From Devosia sp. (lineage in GTDB: Bacteria; Pseudomonadota; Alphaproteobacteria; Rhizobiales; Devosiaceae): a DNA stretch of 64,000 nt. Each line of letters opens with the position of its first letter. The first letter of the stretch is position 1. The translations under genes and the position numbers were made by a program. Location: assembly GCF_028290625.1 (NCBI RefSeq), contig NZ_JAQGJM010000037.1, forward strand, positions 1 to 64,000, read 5' to 3'. The notes beneath the pieces were generated by a model that did no database searches, had not been told where the DNA came from, and was given only the letters and a program-made list of their open reading frames with translations. Positions 53,119 through 61,396 of this stretch are shown in pieces.

Positions 53119-54621
53119 ATGTCCAACGCCTCGGACAGCATGACCCCCGCAAAGCCGGATGCGGGTGGCCGAACCTTTGCCCGCCCGCGCACGCGTGCCG
53201 TCGGCGAACGTCCCATGGTGCGCATTGCCGATCCACGCCCGGCGGCAAAGCCGCAGGCGCCAGCGCAACCTCAGAACGAGACTGTCACTCTCGAAAAGAT
53301 CGGTGATTTTCTCGAACTCGACCTGCGCCGGATAACGGTCTGGCTGCGGCAGCGACTCCGCTGGATCGCGGCTTTGGCCGTGCTCGGCGCGGTCGCCGGT
53401 GGTGCCTATGGCATGCTCAGCAAGCCCAGTTATACCGTGACTTCCGATATCCTGATCGACCCCGCCGGGCTGCAGGTTTTGGGCGACGCGGCGGCGGCTA
53501 CGGCCGGACAACAGCCTGATACGGCCCTGCTGGCGGCGGCAAGCAAGTTGCGCGTCATGACTTCGGGCAATGTGCTGACCCGCGTCGTCAGCGACCTGCG
53601 CTTGACCGGCGACCCCGAATTCGCCGATCCGGCAGGCAAGGTCGACCCGGACGTGGCGGCGCTCGCGGCTTTGCGCGCGGCCATCAAGATTACCGCCGAC
53701 GAGAAATCCTTCGTCGCCACCATGGCGGTCACCACCCAGGATGTGGACAAATCCATCCTCATCTCCAACGCCATTTTCGTGGCGTTTCAGGACGAGCTGT
53801 CACGCGCCGAGACCGACGGCTCCAACCAGATCGTCAGCGGCCTCGATAGCCGGCTCGATGAGCTCAAGAAGGCCGTCAACCTGGCCGACGCGGCCGTCGA
53901 AGACTACAAGCGCGCCAACGGCCTGCAGTCGAGCGCTGGTGAACTGACCAGCACGCTGCTGCTCAACCAGCTCAACGAGCAGGTCGTCACCGCGCAGGGG
54001 CAGGTCATTGCGGCCCAAACCACCTATGACGGCTTGCGCGCCGGCGGCACTGGCAGCGGCGACGCCGCGCAGAACGCCACGCTGGACTCGCTGCGGGCGC
54101 AACTGGCGACCTCGCAGCAAAAGCTGCAGAGCCAGTCGATGGTCTATGGCGCCCGTCACCCCATCATCCTGCAATTGCAGACCGAAGTGGATGCCTTGCA
54201 GGCCCAGGTGGCCAGCGAAAGCACCCGCATGATCGCCGCCGCCAAGACGCGCCTCGATGAAGCAACAAACGCGTTGCAGGCGCTGACCGCCAAATCCGAC
54301 GGCCAGCGTACGGCGGTGTTCTCCGACAATCAGGCACAGATCGCCCTGCGCGAACTGGAGCGCGAGGCCAAATCCAGGAGCGCGGTCTATGAGGCCTTCC
54401 TGAGCCGCTCGCAGCAGCTCAGCGAAAGCGGGAATCTCGACACCAGCAATGTGCGGGTGATCTCGACCGCCGTACCGCCGCTGGCGCGCAGCTGGCCGCC
54501 ACGCACCGTGCTGATGGTCATGCTGGGCGGCGCCGGTGGCCTGGGTCTCGGCCTGGTGCTGGCGCTCGGGTTGGGCATTGTGGGCGATATCCGCGGCCCG
54601 CGCGCCGAGCGCGTGGCCTAG
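53119..54621 (+). CDS. Polysaccharide chain-length determinant (Wzz/GumC-like)
   Basis: A 500-residue PCP-type protein: N-terminal cytoplasmic Arg/Pro-rich tail (about 1-75), first membrane helix near 83-100, a long periplasmic part with Wzz start SKPSYTVTSDILIDP and coiled-coil (about 230-430; YGARHPIILQLQTEVDAL), a second membrane helix near 465-490 and a short tail. There is no C-terminal tyrosine-kinase domain, unlike ExoP or Wzc, so any kinase must be elsewhere. It controls polymer length or export in Wzy-dependent pathways. The frame is open further upstream, but the ATG at 53119 begins the tail in frame. Confidence 0.88.
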   Translation: MSNASDSMTPAKPDAGGRTFARPRTRAVGERPMVRIADPRPAAKPQAPAQPQNETVTLEKIGDFLELDLRRITVWLRQRLRWIAALAVLGAVAGGAYGMLSKPSYTVTSDILIDPAGLQVLGDAAAATAGQQPDTALLAAASKLRVMTSGNVLTRVVSDLRLTGDPEFADPAGKVDPDVAALAALRAAIKITADEKSFVATMAVTTQDVDKSILISNAIFVAFQDELSRAETDGSNQIVSGLDSRLDELKKAVNLADAAVEDYKRANGLQSSAGELTSTLLLNQLNEQVVTAQGQVIAAQTTYDGLRAGGTGSGDAAQNATLDSLRAQLATSQQKLQSQSMVYGARHPIILQLQTEVDALQAQVASESTRMIAAAKTRLDEATNALQALTAKSDGQRTAVFSDNQAQIALRELEREAKSRSAVYEAFLSRSQQLSESGNLDTSNVRVISTAVPPLARSWPPRTVLMVMLGGAGGLGLGLVLALGLGIVGDIRGPRAERVA

Positions 54622-54636
54622 CGAGACCACGCATCG

Positions 54637-55752
54637 ATGGCCAAGCTGATCTTCCACGTCCCCAGCCTGATCGGCGGTGGCGCCGAGCGGGTCTGGGTGC
54701 TGGTCGCCAATGAAATGGCGCGGCGCGGGCATGATACGACGCTGTTGGTGTGGAACGGCCTCGGCCCCAACCGGGTCCATGTGTCCCCCGATGTGCATCT
54801 GGTGGATTTCGGTATCGCGCTCTTTGGCGGCGAGCGCTTCGGCAAGCCCGCGACGCTGCGCGGGCTCCTGCGCATGGCGGCGTTTTTCCGCCGCCACCAG
54901 CCCGACGCTGTCTTCAGCGCCCCCGAATTCGCCAATCTGACGACGGCGCTCGCCCTGTGGCTCTCGGCCAGCCGGGCAAAGTTCTTCCCCAGCTTCCACG
55001 CTGCCGCCATCCTGCGCGACAGCCGAACCGGCTCGGAACTGGCACGCCGATTTTCCGGCCTGATGGCGCGGCGAGCCACGCGGGCAATCGCCGTGTCGCA
55101 AGGCATTGCGGGCGATCTTAGCCACGGCATCGCGGCGGACAAGATCGCCGTCATCCATAACCCCCTGCCGCCGCCGTCACTCAAGCCGGTCGAGGACAGC
55201 GAATGGATGGGGGGCCTGACAGCAGTGCGCGCCGCGAACATCCCAATCATCATCACGGCCGGCCGCCTCGCGCCGGTCAAAGATCATCGCACGCTGATCG
55301 AAGCCTTCGCCCTGTTGCGCCGCGACATGCCGGCCAAACTCGTCATCCTTGGCGATGGTCCGCTCCGGGGTGAGCTAACCGCTCTGGTGGCCGAGCGCGG
55401 ACTCGAAGCCGATGTGCTGCTGCCCGGCTTCGTCGCCGATATCAGACCAAGCCTGTCGGCGGCCGACCTGTTCGTATTGACCTCGACCAGCGAGGGGTTT
55501 GGCAACGTCATTGTCGAGGCGATGGCGGTTGGCCTGCCGGTGGTCAGCACCGATTGCCCGCATGGTCCGCGCGAGATTTTGGAAAACGGCGCCCTGGGGG
55601 AACTGGCTCCGGTTGGCGATGCCGGGGCTATTGCCGCAGCGATGTCGCGAATGTTGGCAAACCCCACCTCCGCAAACCGCTTGCAGACGCGCGCTGCCGA
55701 TTTCTCGGTCGAGCGGATCGGGGATCAGTACGAAGCCTTGCTGACGCTCTAG
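54637..55752 (+). CDS. Glycosyltransferase, GT4 family (second copy in the locus)
   Basis: A 371-residue GT-B enzyme. It starts with IFHVPSLIGGGAERVWVLVA, the usual GGGAE/R loop, and has IIITAGRLAPVKDHRTLIEA and LTSTSEGFGNVIVEAMAVGLP (E-x7-E region) in the C-terminal half. It begins 15 nt after the Wzz gene and probably belongs to the same transcript. It would add a sugar to the lipid-linked repeat unit; donor unknown. Confidence 0.92.
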   Translation: MAKLIFHVPSLIGGGAERVWVLVANEMARRGHDTTLLVWNGLGPNRVHVSPDVHLVDFGIALFGGERFGKPATLRGLLRMAAFFRRHQPDAVFSAPEFANLTTALALWLSASRAKFFPSFHAAAILRDSRTGSELARRFSGLMARRATRAIAVSQGIAGDLSHGIAADKIAVIHNPLPPPSLKPVEDSEWMGGLTAVRAANIPIIITAGRLAPVKDHRTLIEAFALLRRDMPAKLVILGDGPLRGELTALVAERGLEADVLLPGFVADIRPSLSAADLFVLTSTSEGFGNVIVEAMAVGLPVVSTDCPHGPREILENGALGELAPVGDAGAIAAAMSRMLANPTSANRLQTRAADFSVERIGDQYEALLTL

Positions 55753-55761
55753 ACGACAAAG

Positions 55762-56286
55762 TCAGGCGGTCTGGCTGGCCCGGCCGAAGAGCTGGATCAC
55801 ATTGTCGAGCCGGGGCGCGACGAGCGCGACGCGGCTGGCGCCACCATGGCGGCGGCGTTCGGGGCCACGGTAAATGCCATCGACGATCGGGCCGGCCGCG
55901 CGCATATGCAAATGGCCACGCACGCTTTCCAGCAGCCGCCCCGGCGCGACCGGCTTGCCGTGCACCACGTCGATGCCCTGGGCCAGCAGCGCCGCGTGGA
56001 AGGCCGGCTCGGCGCGCGTCAGCAGCATCAGTGCCAGATCCTGCTGGGCCCGCTTGGGCAGGTCGCGCAATGCCGCGACGGTCTCCATGATATCGGCCGG
56101 CACGCTATCGGCGTCCAGGATCACCATGTCGATCGGCGAAATGCGGACGAAGGTGGTCACAGCCTCGAGCGTCTCAAAGGCATAAACCTTGAGCCGAGCT
56201 TCGCTTTGCAGACCGCTGCCGACGATAGCGCCAAAGGCCGGGTTGGCCGCGAGCAGAGCTATTCTTTTGGTCAGCATGGCCGTCAT
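55762..56286 (-). CDS. Single-domain receiver-like protein with GPERR tail
   Basis: A 174-residue protein whose first 125 residues look like a CheY-type receiver domain: MVILDADSVPAD supplies a candidate phosphoacceptor Asp near 58 or 60, LMLLTRAEP the conserved Thr near 88, and VHGKPV the Lys. The acidic pair expected near the N-terminus is missing (IALLAANPAF), so phosphorylation is doubtful. After residue 135 comes GIYRGPERRRHGG, a small basic motif seen in PilZ-related and other regulatory tails. It is on the strand opposite to the surrounding genes and may regulate the locus. Confidence 0.75.
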   Translation of the reverse strand: MTAMLTKRIALLAANPAFGAIVGSGLQSEARLKVYAFETLEAVTTFVRISPIDMVILDADSVPADIMETVAALRDLPKRAQQDLALMLLTRAEPAFHAALLAQGIDVVHGKPVAPGRLLESVRGHLHMRAAGPIVDGIYRGPERRRHGGASRVALVAPRLDNVIQLFGRASQTA

Positions 56287-56386
56287 ATCCGTGTTGTTAA
56301 CGTCTTGTTTAGCATGTCACATCGCTCGGCACCCCTGTTGAAAGCGAACATCGTTAATCCCCAAGCGGCCGGATAGCTTAAGGATA

Positions 56387-56400
56387 ATCAAAGCTTTGAT
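56387..56400. promoter_or_regulatory. Perfect 14-bp palindrome upstream of wecB
   Basis: ATCAAAGCTTTGAT is a perfect palindrome located 53 nt before the wecB start, in an AT-rich part of the gap between the receiver gene and wecB. It has the size of a dimeric regulator site. Chance occurrence cannot be excluded. Confidence 0.35.
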
Positions 56401-56452
56401 GCCTTTTCGGGCGCGAGGCGTGGTAAATCCCGGTGCTGCAGAAAGAGCGAAA

Positions 56453-57595
56453 ATGACCCCTGAAAATCGGCCGCCACGCCGCCTTCTCATCGTTTTCGGC
56501 ACGCGACCCGAGGCGATCAAATGCTTTCCGGTGGCGCGCGACGCCTTGGCGGATCCGCGCTTTCACACCGAAATCTGCGTCACCGCCCAGCATCGCGAAA
56601 TGGTCGACGCCATCATCGCCATGACCGGCCTGCCGGTGCATTACGATCTCGACATCATGTCGCCCGGCCAAAGCCTGTTCGACGTCACCGCCCGCATTCT
56701 CAAGGGCATGGAAGCCGTGCTCGATGCCGCCCGCCCCGATGTGGTGCTGGTGCAAGGCGACACCACCACGGCGATGACGGCGGCGCTGGCCAGTTTTTAC
56801 AAGCGCATTCCGGTCGCGCACATCGAGGCCGGCCTGCGCAGCCACGATCTTTATTCGCCCTGGCCCGAGGAGATGAACCGCAAGGTCATCGGCGATATCG
56901 CGGCCTGGCACTTCGTGCCGACCACGGAAGCGCGGGACAATCTGCTGGCCGAGAACAAGGATGCCAGCCGCATCTTCGTCTCCGGCAATACGGTGGTGGA
57001 TTCGCTGCTGCATTTCAGCGAGCGGTTCGATGCCGATACGAGCCTCGCCGCCCCGATGGCCAAGCGTTTCGATTTCCTCGATCCGTCCAAGCGCCTGATC
57101 CTCGTCACCGGCCACCGCCGCGAGAACTTCGATAGCGGCATCGAGCGCATCTGCGCCGCGCTGAAGACCCTGGCGGGCCGCGGCGATGTCGAAATCGTTT
57201 ATCCCGTCCATCCCAATCCCAAGGTGATGTTGCCGGTCCATGCCGCGCTCGACCACGTCGCGGGCATCCACCTGATCGAGCCGCAGGATTACCTGCCCTT
57301 CCTCTACCTGCTCAAGCGCGCCCATCTGGTGCTGACCGATAGCGGCGGCGTGCAGGAAGAAGCCCCATCTTTGGGCAAGCCGGTGCTGGTATTGCGCGAC
57401 AATACCGAACGCCCCGAGGGCGTGCGCGCTGGCACGGCTATCCTCGTCGGCACCGATACCAATCGCATTGTCGGCGAGGCCACTCGGCTGCTCGACAATG
57501 CCGAGGCCTATGGCCAGATGAGCCTGCGCCACAATCCCTATGGCGATGGCAAGGCCAGTTTGCGAATTCTCGAGGAGCTTGCGCGCGATGCGTGA
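56453..57595 (+). CDS. wecB: UDP-N-acetylglucosamine 2-epimerase, non-hydrolysing
   Basis: WecB converts UDP-GlcNAc to UDP-ManNAc. The 380-residue protein has the family blocks VFGTRPEAIKCFPVA near the start, TAQHREMVD, VLVQGDTTTAMTAALASF, HIEAGLRSHDLYSPWPEEMNR (cited as HIEAGLRS and PEEMNR), VTGHRRENF and LTDSGGVQEEAPSLGKPVLVLR (cited as DSGGVQEEA and GKPVLVLR) with the catalytic region intact. The ATG at 56453 follows GAAAGAG; a longer frame reaches 56396. The stop overlaps the wecC start by 8 nt. Confidence 0.95.
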   Translation: MTPENRPPRRLLIVFGTRPEAIKCFPVARDALADPRFHTEICVTAQHREMVDAIIAMTGLPVHYDLDIMSPGQSLFDVTARILKGMEAVLDAARPDVVLVQGDTTTAMTAALASFYKRIPVAHIEAGLRSHDLYSPWPEEMNRKVIGDIAAWHFVPTTEARDNLLAENKDASRIFVSGNTVVDSLLHFSERFDADTSLAAPMAKRFDFLDPSKRLILVTGHRRENFDSGIERICAALKTLAGRGDVEIVYPVHPNPKVMLPVHAALDHVAGIHLIEPQDYLPFLYLLKRAHLVLTDSGGVQEEAPSLGKPVLVLRDNTERPEGVRAGTAILVGTDTNRIVGEATRLLDNAEAYGQMSLRHNPYGDGKASLRILEELARDA

Positions 57596-58874
57596 TTTCA
57601 AGACCGTCTGCGTCGTCGGCATGGGCTATATCGGCCTGCCCACCTGCGCCATCTTCGCCAGCCGCGGCCTCAAGGTGCTTGGCGTCGACGTCAATCAGAG
57701 CGTCGTCGAAAAGGTCAATCGCGGCGAGGTCCACATCGTCGAACCTGACCTGGATGGCCTGATCCAGAAGGTCGTCTCCAACGGCAATCTGCGCGCCGCG
57801 CTCAAGCCGGAATCCTCGGACGCCTACATTATCGCCGTGCCGACGCCGATGACCGAGGACCACCGCCCCGACACCACCTATGTCTACGCCGCTGCGCGCT
57901 CAATAGCGCCGGTGCTGAAAAAGGGCGATCTGGTGGTGCTGGAATCCACCTCGCCCGTCGGCACGACGCGCTCCATGTGCAAGGAACTGGCCACGCTGCG
58001 CCCAGACCTGAGCTTTCCCACCAGCGCCGGCGAAGACGCCGACGTGCTGGTCGCCTATAGCCCCGAGCGCGTGCTGCCCGGCAAGGTGCTGACCGAACTG
58101 GTACAGAACGACCGCAGCGTCGGCGGCCTGTCGAAGCGCTCGGCCGAGGCCACCGGCCTACTCTATTCAAGTTTCCTCGCGGGCGAGTTGTTCCTCACCT
58201 CGGCCGAGGCGGCCGAGCTGGTCAAGCTCAGCGAAAACGCCTTCCGCGACGTCAATATCGCCTTCGCTAACGAGCTGGCGTCGGTGTGCACGCATCTCAA
58301 GATCAATGTGTGGGAGGTGATCGAGTTGGCCAACCGCCATCCGCGCGTCAATATCTTGCAGCCCGGCCCCGGCGTCGGCGGCCACTGCATCGCGGTCGAC
58401 CCCTATTTCATCATCGACGCAGCGCCCAAGCAGAGCCAGCTCATGGCCCGCGCCCGCAAGATCAACAGCGCTCGCCCACAGGCTGTGGTGGACGAGATCA
58501 AGTCGGTGCTGGACCCGAAAAAGAAACAGACGGTGGCCTGCCTCGGGCTGGCGTTCAAACCCAATATCGATGACCTGCGCGAAAGCCCGGCGGTCGAGGT
58601 GGTGCGGCTACTGCATGAGGCCGGCATCGCCCACAAGATCATCGCCAGCGAGCCCCATACCGACGCCCTACCGCCACAACTGCAAGGCCTCGACATCGAA
58701 TTCCGCGATGCGTTGACGGCGATCGACCGGGCGGATGTGGTGGTGCTGCTGGTCGATCATCGGCACTTCAACTTCATTGACCCCGAGGCCCTCAGCAACA
58801 AGAAGCTGATCGATACGCGCGGGCTGTGGACCTGGAAGAAGAGCCGCAAGTCGGACGCAAGATTGGTGGTTTAG
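57588..58874 (+). CDS. wecC: UDP-N-acetyl-D-mannosaminuronate dehydrogenase
   Basis: WecC oxidises UDP-ManNAc twice with NAD to UDP-ManNAcA. The 428-residue protein has the NAD-binding GMGYIGLPTCAIFA at 11-24, ESTSPVGTT, SENAFRDVNIAFANELA, the catalytic Cys in GPGVGGHCIAVDPYF near 265, and LGLAFKPNIDDLRESP. The start overlaps the wecB stop by 8 nt. Together with wecB it provides an activated uronic acid for the polymer. UDP-sugars of related dehydrogenases (for example GalNAcA) cannot be fully excluded. Confidence 0.94.
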   Translation: MRDFKTVCVVGMGYIGLPTCAIFASRGLKVLGVDVNQSVVEKVNRGEVHIVEPDLDGLIQKVVSNGNLRAALKPESSDAYIIAVPTPMTEDHRPDTTYVYAAARSIAPVLKKGDLVVLESTSPVGTTRSMCKELATLRPDLSFPTSAGEDADVLVAYSPERVLPGKVLTELVQNDRSVGGLSKRSAEATGLLYSSFLAGELFLTSAEAAELVKLSENAFRDVNIAFANELASVCTHLKINVWEVIELANRHPRVNILQPGPGVGGHCIAVDPYFIIDAAPKQSQLMARARKINSARPQAVVDEIKSVLDPKKKQTVACLGLAFKPNIDDLRESPAVEVVRLLHEAGIAHKIIASEPHTDALPPQLQGLDIEFRDALTAIDRADVVVLLVDHRHFNFIDPEALSNKKLIDTRGLWTWKKSRKSDARLVV

Positions 58875-58946
58875 GGGCAACACCACCCCTGTCTGAGGCA
58901 CGACGCCTCCACACCTGCCCCTCGGACGCACAGCACCCCACACGCA

Positions 58947-59028
58947 CCCTTCCCGCGGGCTTGACCCGCGGGCCTCGCTCCACGCGTGCCGTATTGAGAG
59001 TGGCCCGCGGATCAAGTCCGCGGGAAGG
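58947..59028. repeat. Palindromic intergenic repeat, family B, copy 2
   Basis: Arms about 58947-58974 (CCTTCCCGCGGGCTTGACCC...) and 59002-59028 (...GATCAAGTCCGCGGGAAGG) are complementary with a few mismatches. It is the same element as that at 11.7 kb, again right after a plus-strand gene and before a minus-strand stop. The rest of the 200-nt gap between wecC and the CelD-like gene has no further features. Confidence 0.75.
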
Positions 59029-59082
59029 AAGAAAGGGGTAGCCAAGAAAGAGGGGGGACACAAACCGTGCAGCCAATCCCCC

Positions 59083-60222
59083 CTACTCCGCCTGCACTGC
59101 AGCGCCCCGCTCGCTCCACCGCTCCTGCAGCACCTGCACCTTATGGCGCGTCCGATCGGCCAATGCCGCCACTGCTCCCTTGGCGCTTCCTACGCCAGCA
59201 ATCGTGCTCAGCGTCACCGACTGCGTCGCAAACCGGCGTTTGAACGCCTCCGCGCCACAGAGAAAATCCACGGTGTGCAGCCCGTGATCGATTGACCACT
59301 GGATGTAATCCATCATCAGCACCATGCCGGGAGAGGCCCGCTCGAAGTCGGGATCATAGGTGGTCACGAACGCCATCATGGTGCCGCGCTGCACGAAATT
59401 GAGCGACACCGCGATGATTGTGCCCTGGCTCTCCAGCACGAAGACATGCAGCACGCCGGCTTGCGCCAAAGCCTGGGCCAATGCCGCCAACGCCACGGCG
59501 CCATCATCGAACAATTCGGATTCGATAGCGCGCGCCGACAGCCATTTGCTTTTGAGCGCCGCTAGCCGATCGAGCACCGGCCCGAGCGGCGCTTCCGGCG
59601 GCAAGAGCCGGAACTGCACGTCCCCAGCCTCGTCCAGGGCCTTGCGGCCACGCCGATAATTCTGCCGCGTCTTCTTGGGCTGCTCGTCGAACCAGGTCGC
59701 GCCATCCACCCATTGGCCGGAGACGCGATAGCTCATTTCCTCGCGATGATTGGGCCGCAGTTTGACGCCGGCCGTGGCGCCGGTCAGCCCATTGGCCAAC
59801 GCGCCCGGCAACAGCCGATTGAGTCTGACCAGATCGTATCCGCCCAAGGTAGACATCTGCCCCCACAACCGCTGCAGCATCTCCGGCGCGCAGTCGGGCG
59901 CAGCCAGCACATCCTCATAGTCGCTATGCGCATTGGCGGCCCATTCGAGCATGAGCAGGCCCTTGCGCCGGCTGACTGCCAGCGGCAGCACGGCAACCAG
60001 CCGCTCGCCATTCCAGACCAGACCGATGCGCAGGGCCCGGCCATCGTGATCCGGCAGCGTATTCCACCACGCCGAAATCCAGGCATGACTCTGGAAGATC
60101 AGCCCATCGGTCTGGCGCCACAGCGCCATCCAGGCTGGGCCGATCTCGGCCAGCCGTTCGCTCGACTGAACAATCTCCAGCCGCTCGTCCGCCGCCACAC
60201 TTATTGCGGCATGAGCATTCAC
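59083..60222 (-). CDS. CelD/FemAB-type GNAT acyltransferase
   Basis: A 379-residue protein of the GNAT group called 'cellulose biosynthesis protein CelD' in many genomes. Features are PAWMALWRQTDG with FQSHAWISAWW in the first half, TRQNYRRGRKALDEAG in the middle, and SLNFVQRGTMMAFVTTYDPDF... SPGMVLMMDYIQWSIDHG in the second. It would add an acyl or aminoacyl group. I place the start at GTG 60222: the GTGA overlaps the hydroxylase stop and GGAAAG lies 9 nt before it. The frame is open to 60276. Confidence 0.82.
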   Translation of the reverse strand: MNAHAAISVAADERLEIVQSSERLAEIGPAWMALWRQTDGLIFQSHAWISAWWNTLPDHDGRALRIGLVWNGERLVAVLPLAVSRRKGLLMLEWAANAHSDYEDVLAAPDCAPEMLQRLWGQMSTLGGYDLVRLNRLLPGALANGLTGATAGVKLRPNHREEMSYRVSGQWVDGATWFDEQPKKTRQNYRRGRKALDEAGDVQFRLLPPEAPLGPVLDRLAALKSKWLSARAIESELFDDGAVALAALAQALAQAGVLHVFVLESQGTIIAVSLNFVQRGTMMAFVTTYDPDFERASPGMVLMMDYIQWSIDHGLHTVDFLCGAEAFKRRFATQSVTLSTIAGVGSAKGAVAALADRTRHKVQVLQERWSERGAAVQAE

Positions 60223-61214
60223 GACTGTGGACTTTCCGGCGGTGGAGCAGTCACACGAGGACGCCGCCCGAGCCATTTGGCCACATGCCCGCCCATCTTC
60301 TGGAGCGGCAGAATGTAAAGCCCGAACAGCGACTGGTAATCGCGGTGATCGCGGTCCAAGAGGCCGAACTTGAAATCCTCATCAGGCTCCGGCACGCAGG
60401 CCGTTCCGAACATGCGGTCCCAGAACGAGAACAGCAGTCCGAAATTCTTGTCGTAATGCTTGGGATCGGTGCTGTGGTGCAACTGGTGCCAGTGCGGCGA
60501 CAGCACGACATTGTCGAGCGGCCCGAATGAAATCTTGAAATGGGTATGCCGCACGAAATCCATCATCAGGATATTGCGGATGACATAGACATTGATGCCG
60601 AAAATGGTCAGTTCGACCGGATCGAGCGCCACCACGCTCCACAGCCCAAAGCAGATGCCGGGGATGACCCCATCCCAGGCGCGATTGAGCAATTCATCGA
60701 GTGGATGCACGCGATCCTTGGTGATGCCCACCATGACTTCGGCGGAGTGGTGAACCTTGTGCAGCTCCCATAGGATCGGCACTTTGTGTTGCGCCACATG
60801 GTAGAGATAATAGGAGATATCGTAGGCCACCAGCATGGTCAGCGTGAACAGCACGATGATCCACGGGCTGGCCGGACCGGCCATCAGCGGGCCATCGAGG
60901 TGAAACACCGCACCAATGAGTTGATTGGTGCCGTAAGCAACCGCCGCCACAAACCCGAAGCCGAACGGGATCAGGATGACCGGCATGATCGCCCGTTTGG
61001 TGATCCAGAACAGCACATCGGCCCGCGCCGAGGGATGCATCATCACCTCCTTGGGGAAGGCGAAGCTGAGGAAATCGAGCACGGACTTGTGTTCCTCGAT
61101 TTTGAGATAGGCCACCAGCGCACTGCCGAATGCGGTCAGGAACAGCAGACCCGCCGCGAGCCCGTTGGCGCTCCACAGCTTCTCGACGATAATGTTGGCA
61201 AGATCGGAAATCAT
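60219..61214 (-). CDS. Sterol desaturase/fatty acid hydroxylase family membrane protein
   Basis: A 331-residue di-iron membrane enzyme. It has four to five predicted helices and the three His motifs: YHVAQH, HKVHHS, and HQLHHS (with an additional HTHFK), the signature of the fatty acid hydroxylase superfamily. It inserts oxygen into lipids, for example sphingolipids, hopanoids or fatty acids. Its stop overlaps the start of the acyltransferase gene (GTGA), so they form a pair. Its role in an exopolysaccharide locus is unclear; modification of a lipid carrier or acyl substituent is possible. Start ATG at 61214 follows GGAGC. Confidence 0.87.
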   Translation of the reverse strand: MISDLANIIVEKLWSANGLAAGLLFLTAFGSALVAYLKIEEHKSVLDFLSFAFPKEVMMHPSARADVLFWITKRAIMPVILIPFGFGFVAAVAYGTNQLIGAVFHLDGPLMAGPASPWIIVLFTLTMLVAYDISYYLYHVAQHKVPILWELHKVHHSAEVMVGITKDRVHPLDELLNRAWDGVIPGICFGLWSVVALDPVELTIFGINVYVIRNILMMDFVRHTHFKISFGPLDNVVLSPHWHQLHHSTDPKHYDKNFGLLFSFWDRMFGTACVPEPDEDFKFGLLDRDHRDYQSLFGLYILPLQKMGGHVAKWLGRRPRVTAPPPESPQS

Positions 61215-61396
61215 GGTGCGCTCCAAGGTCCGCAACGCGGCGATCCGACGGCGGTGCTGACCTGAGGATCGACGATCGACGGGCGGACCAGTGGCAAAGC
61301 CGGCCCATCGGATGGGCGTAAGATGCCATATCGGGCGGGGCAATTGTTGCCCAAAGTCGTAACGTTCTTAATCGGTAAGATTGCAGGGACCTGCCT

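Noticed and set aside
61338..61352. GGGCAATTGTTGCCC inverted repeat between the flippase and hydroxylase genes
   Set aside because: Short stem with a 3-nt loop and no T-tract on either strand; could be a weak hairpin, but support is too thin for a feature.
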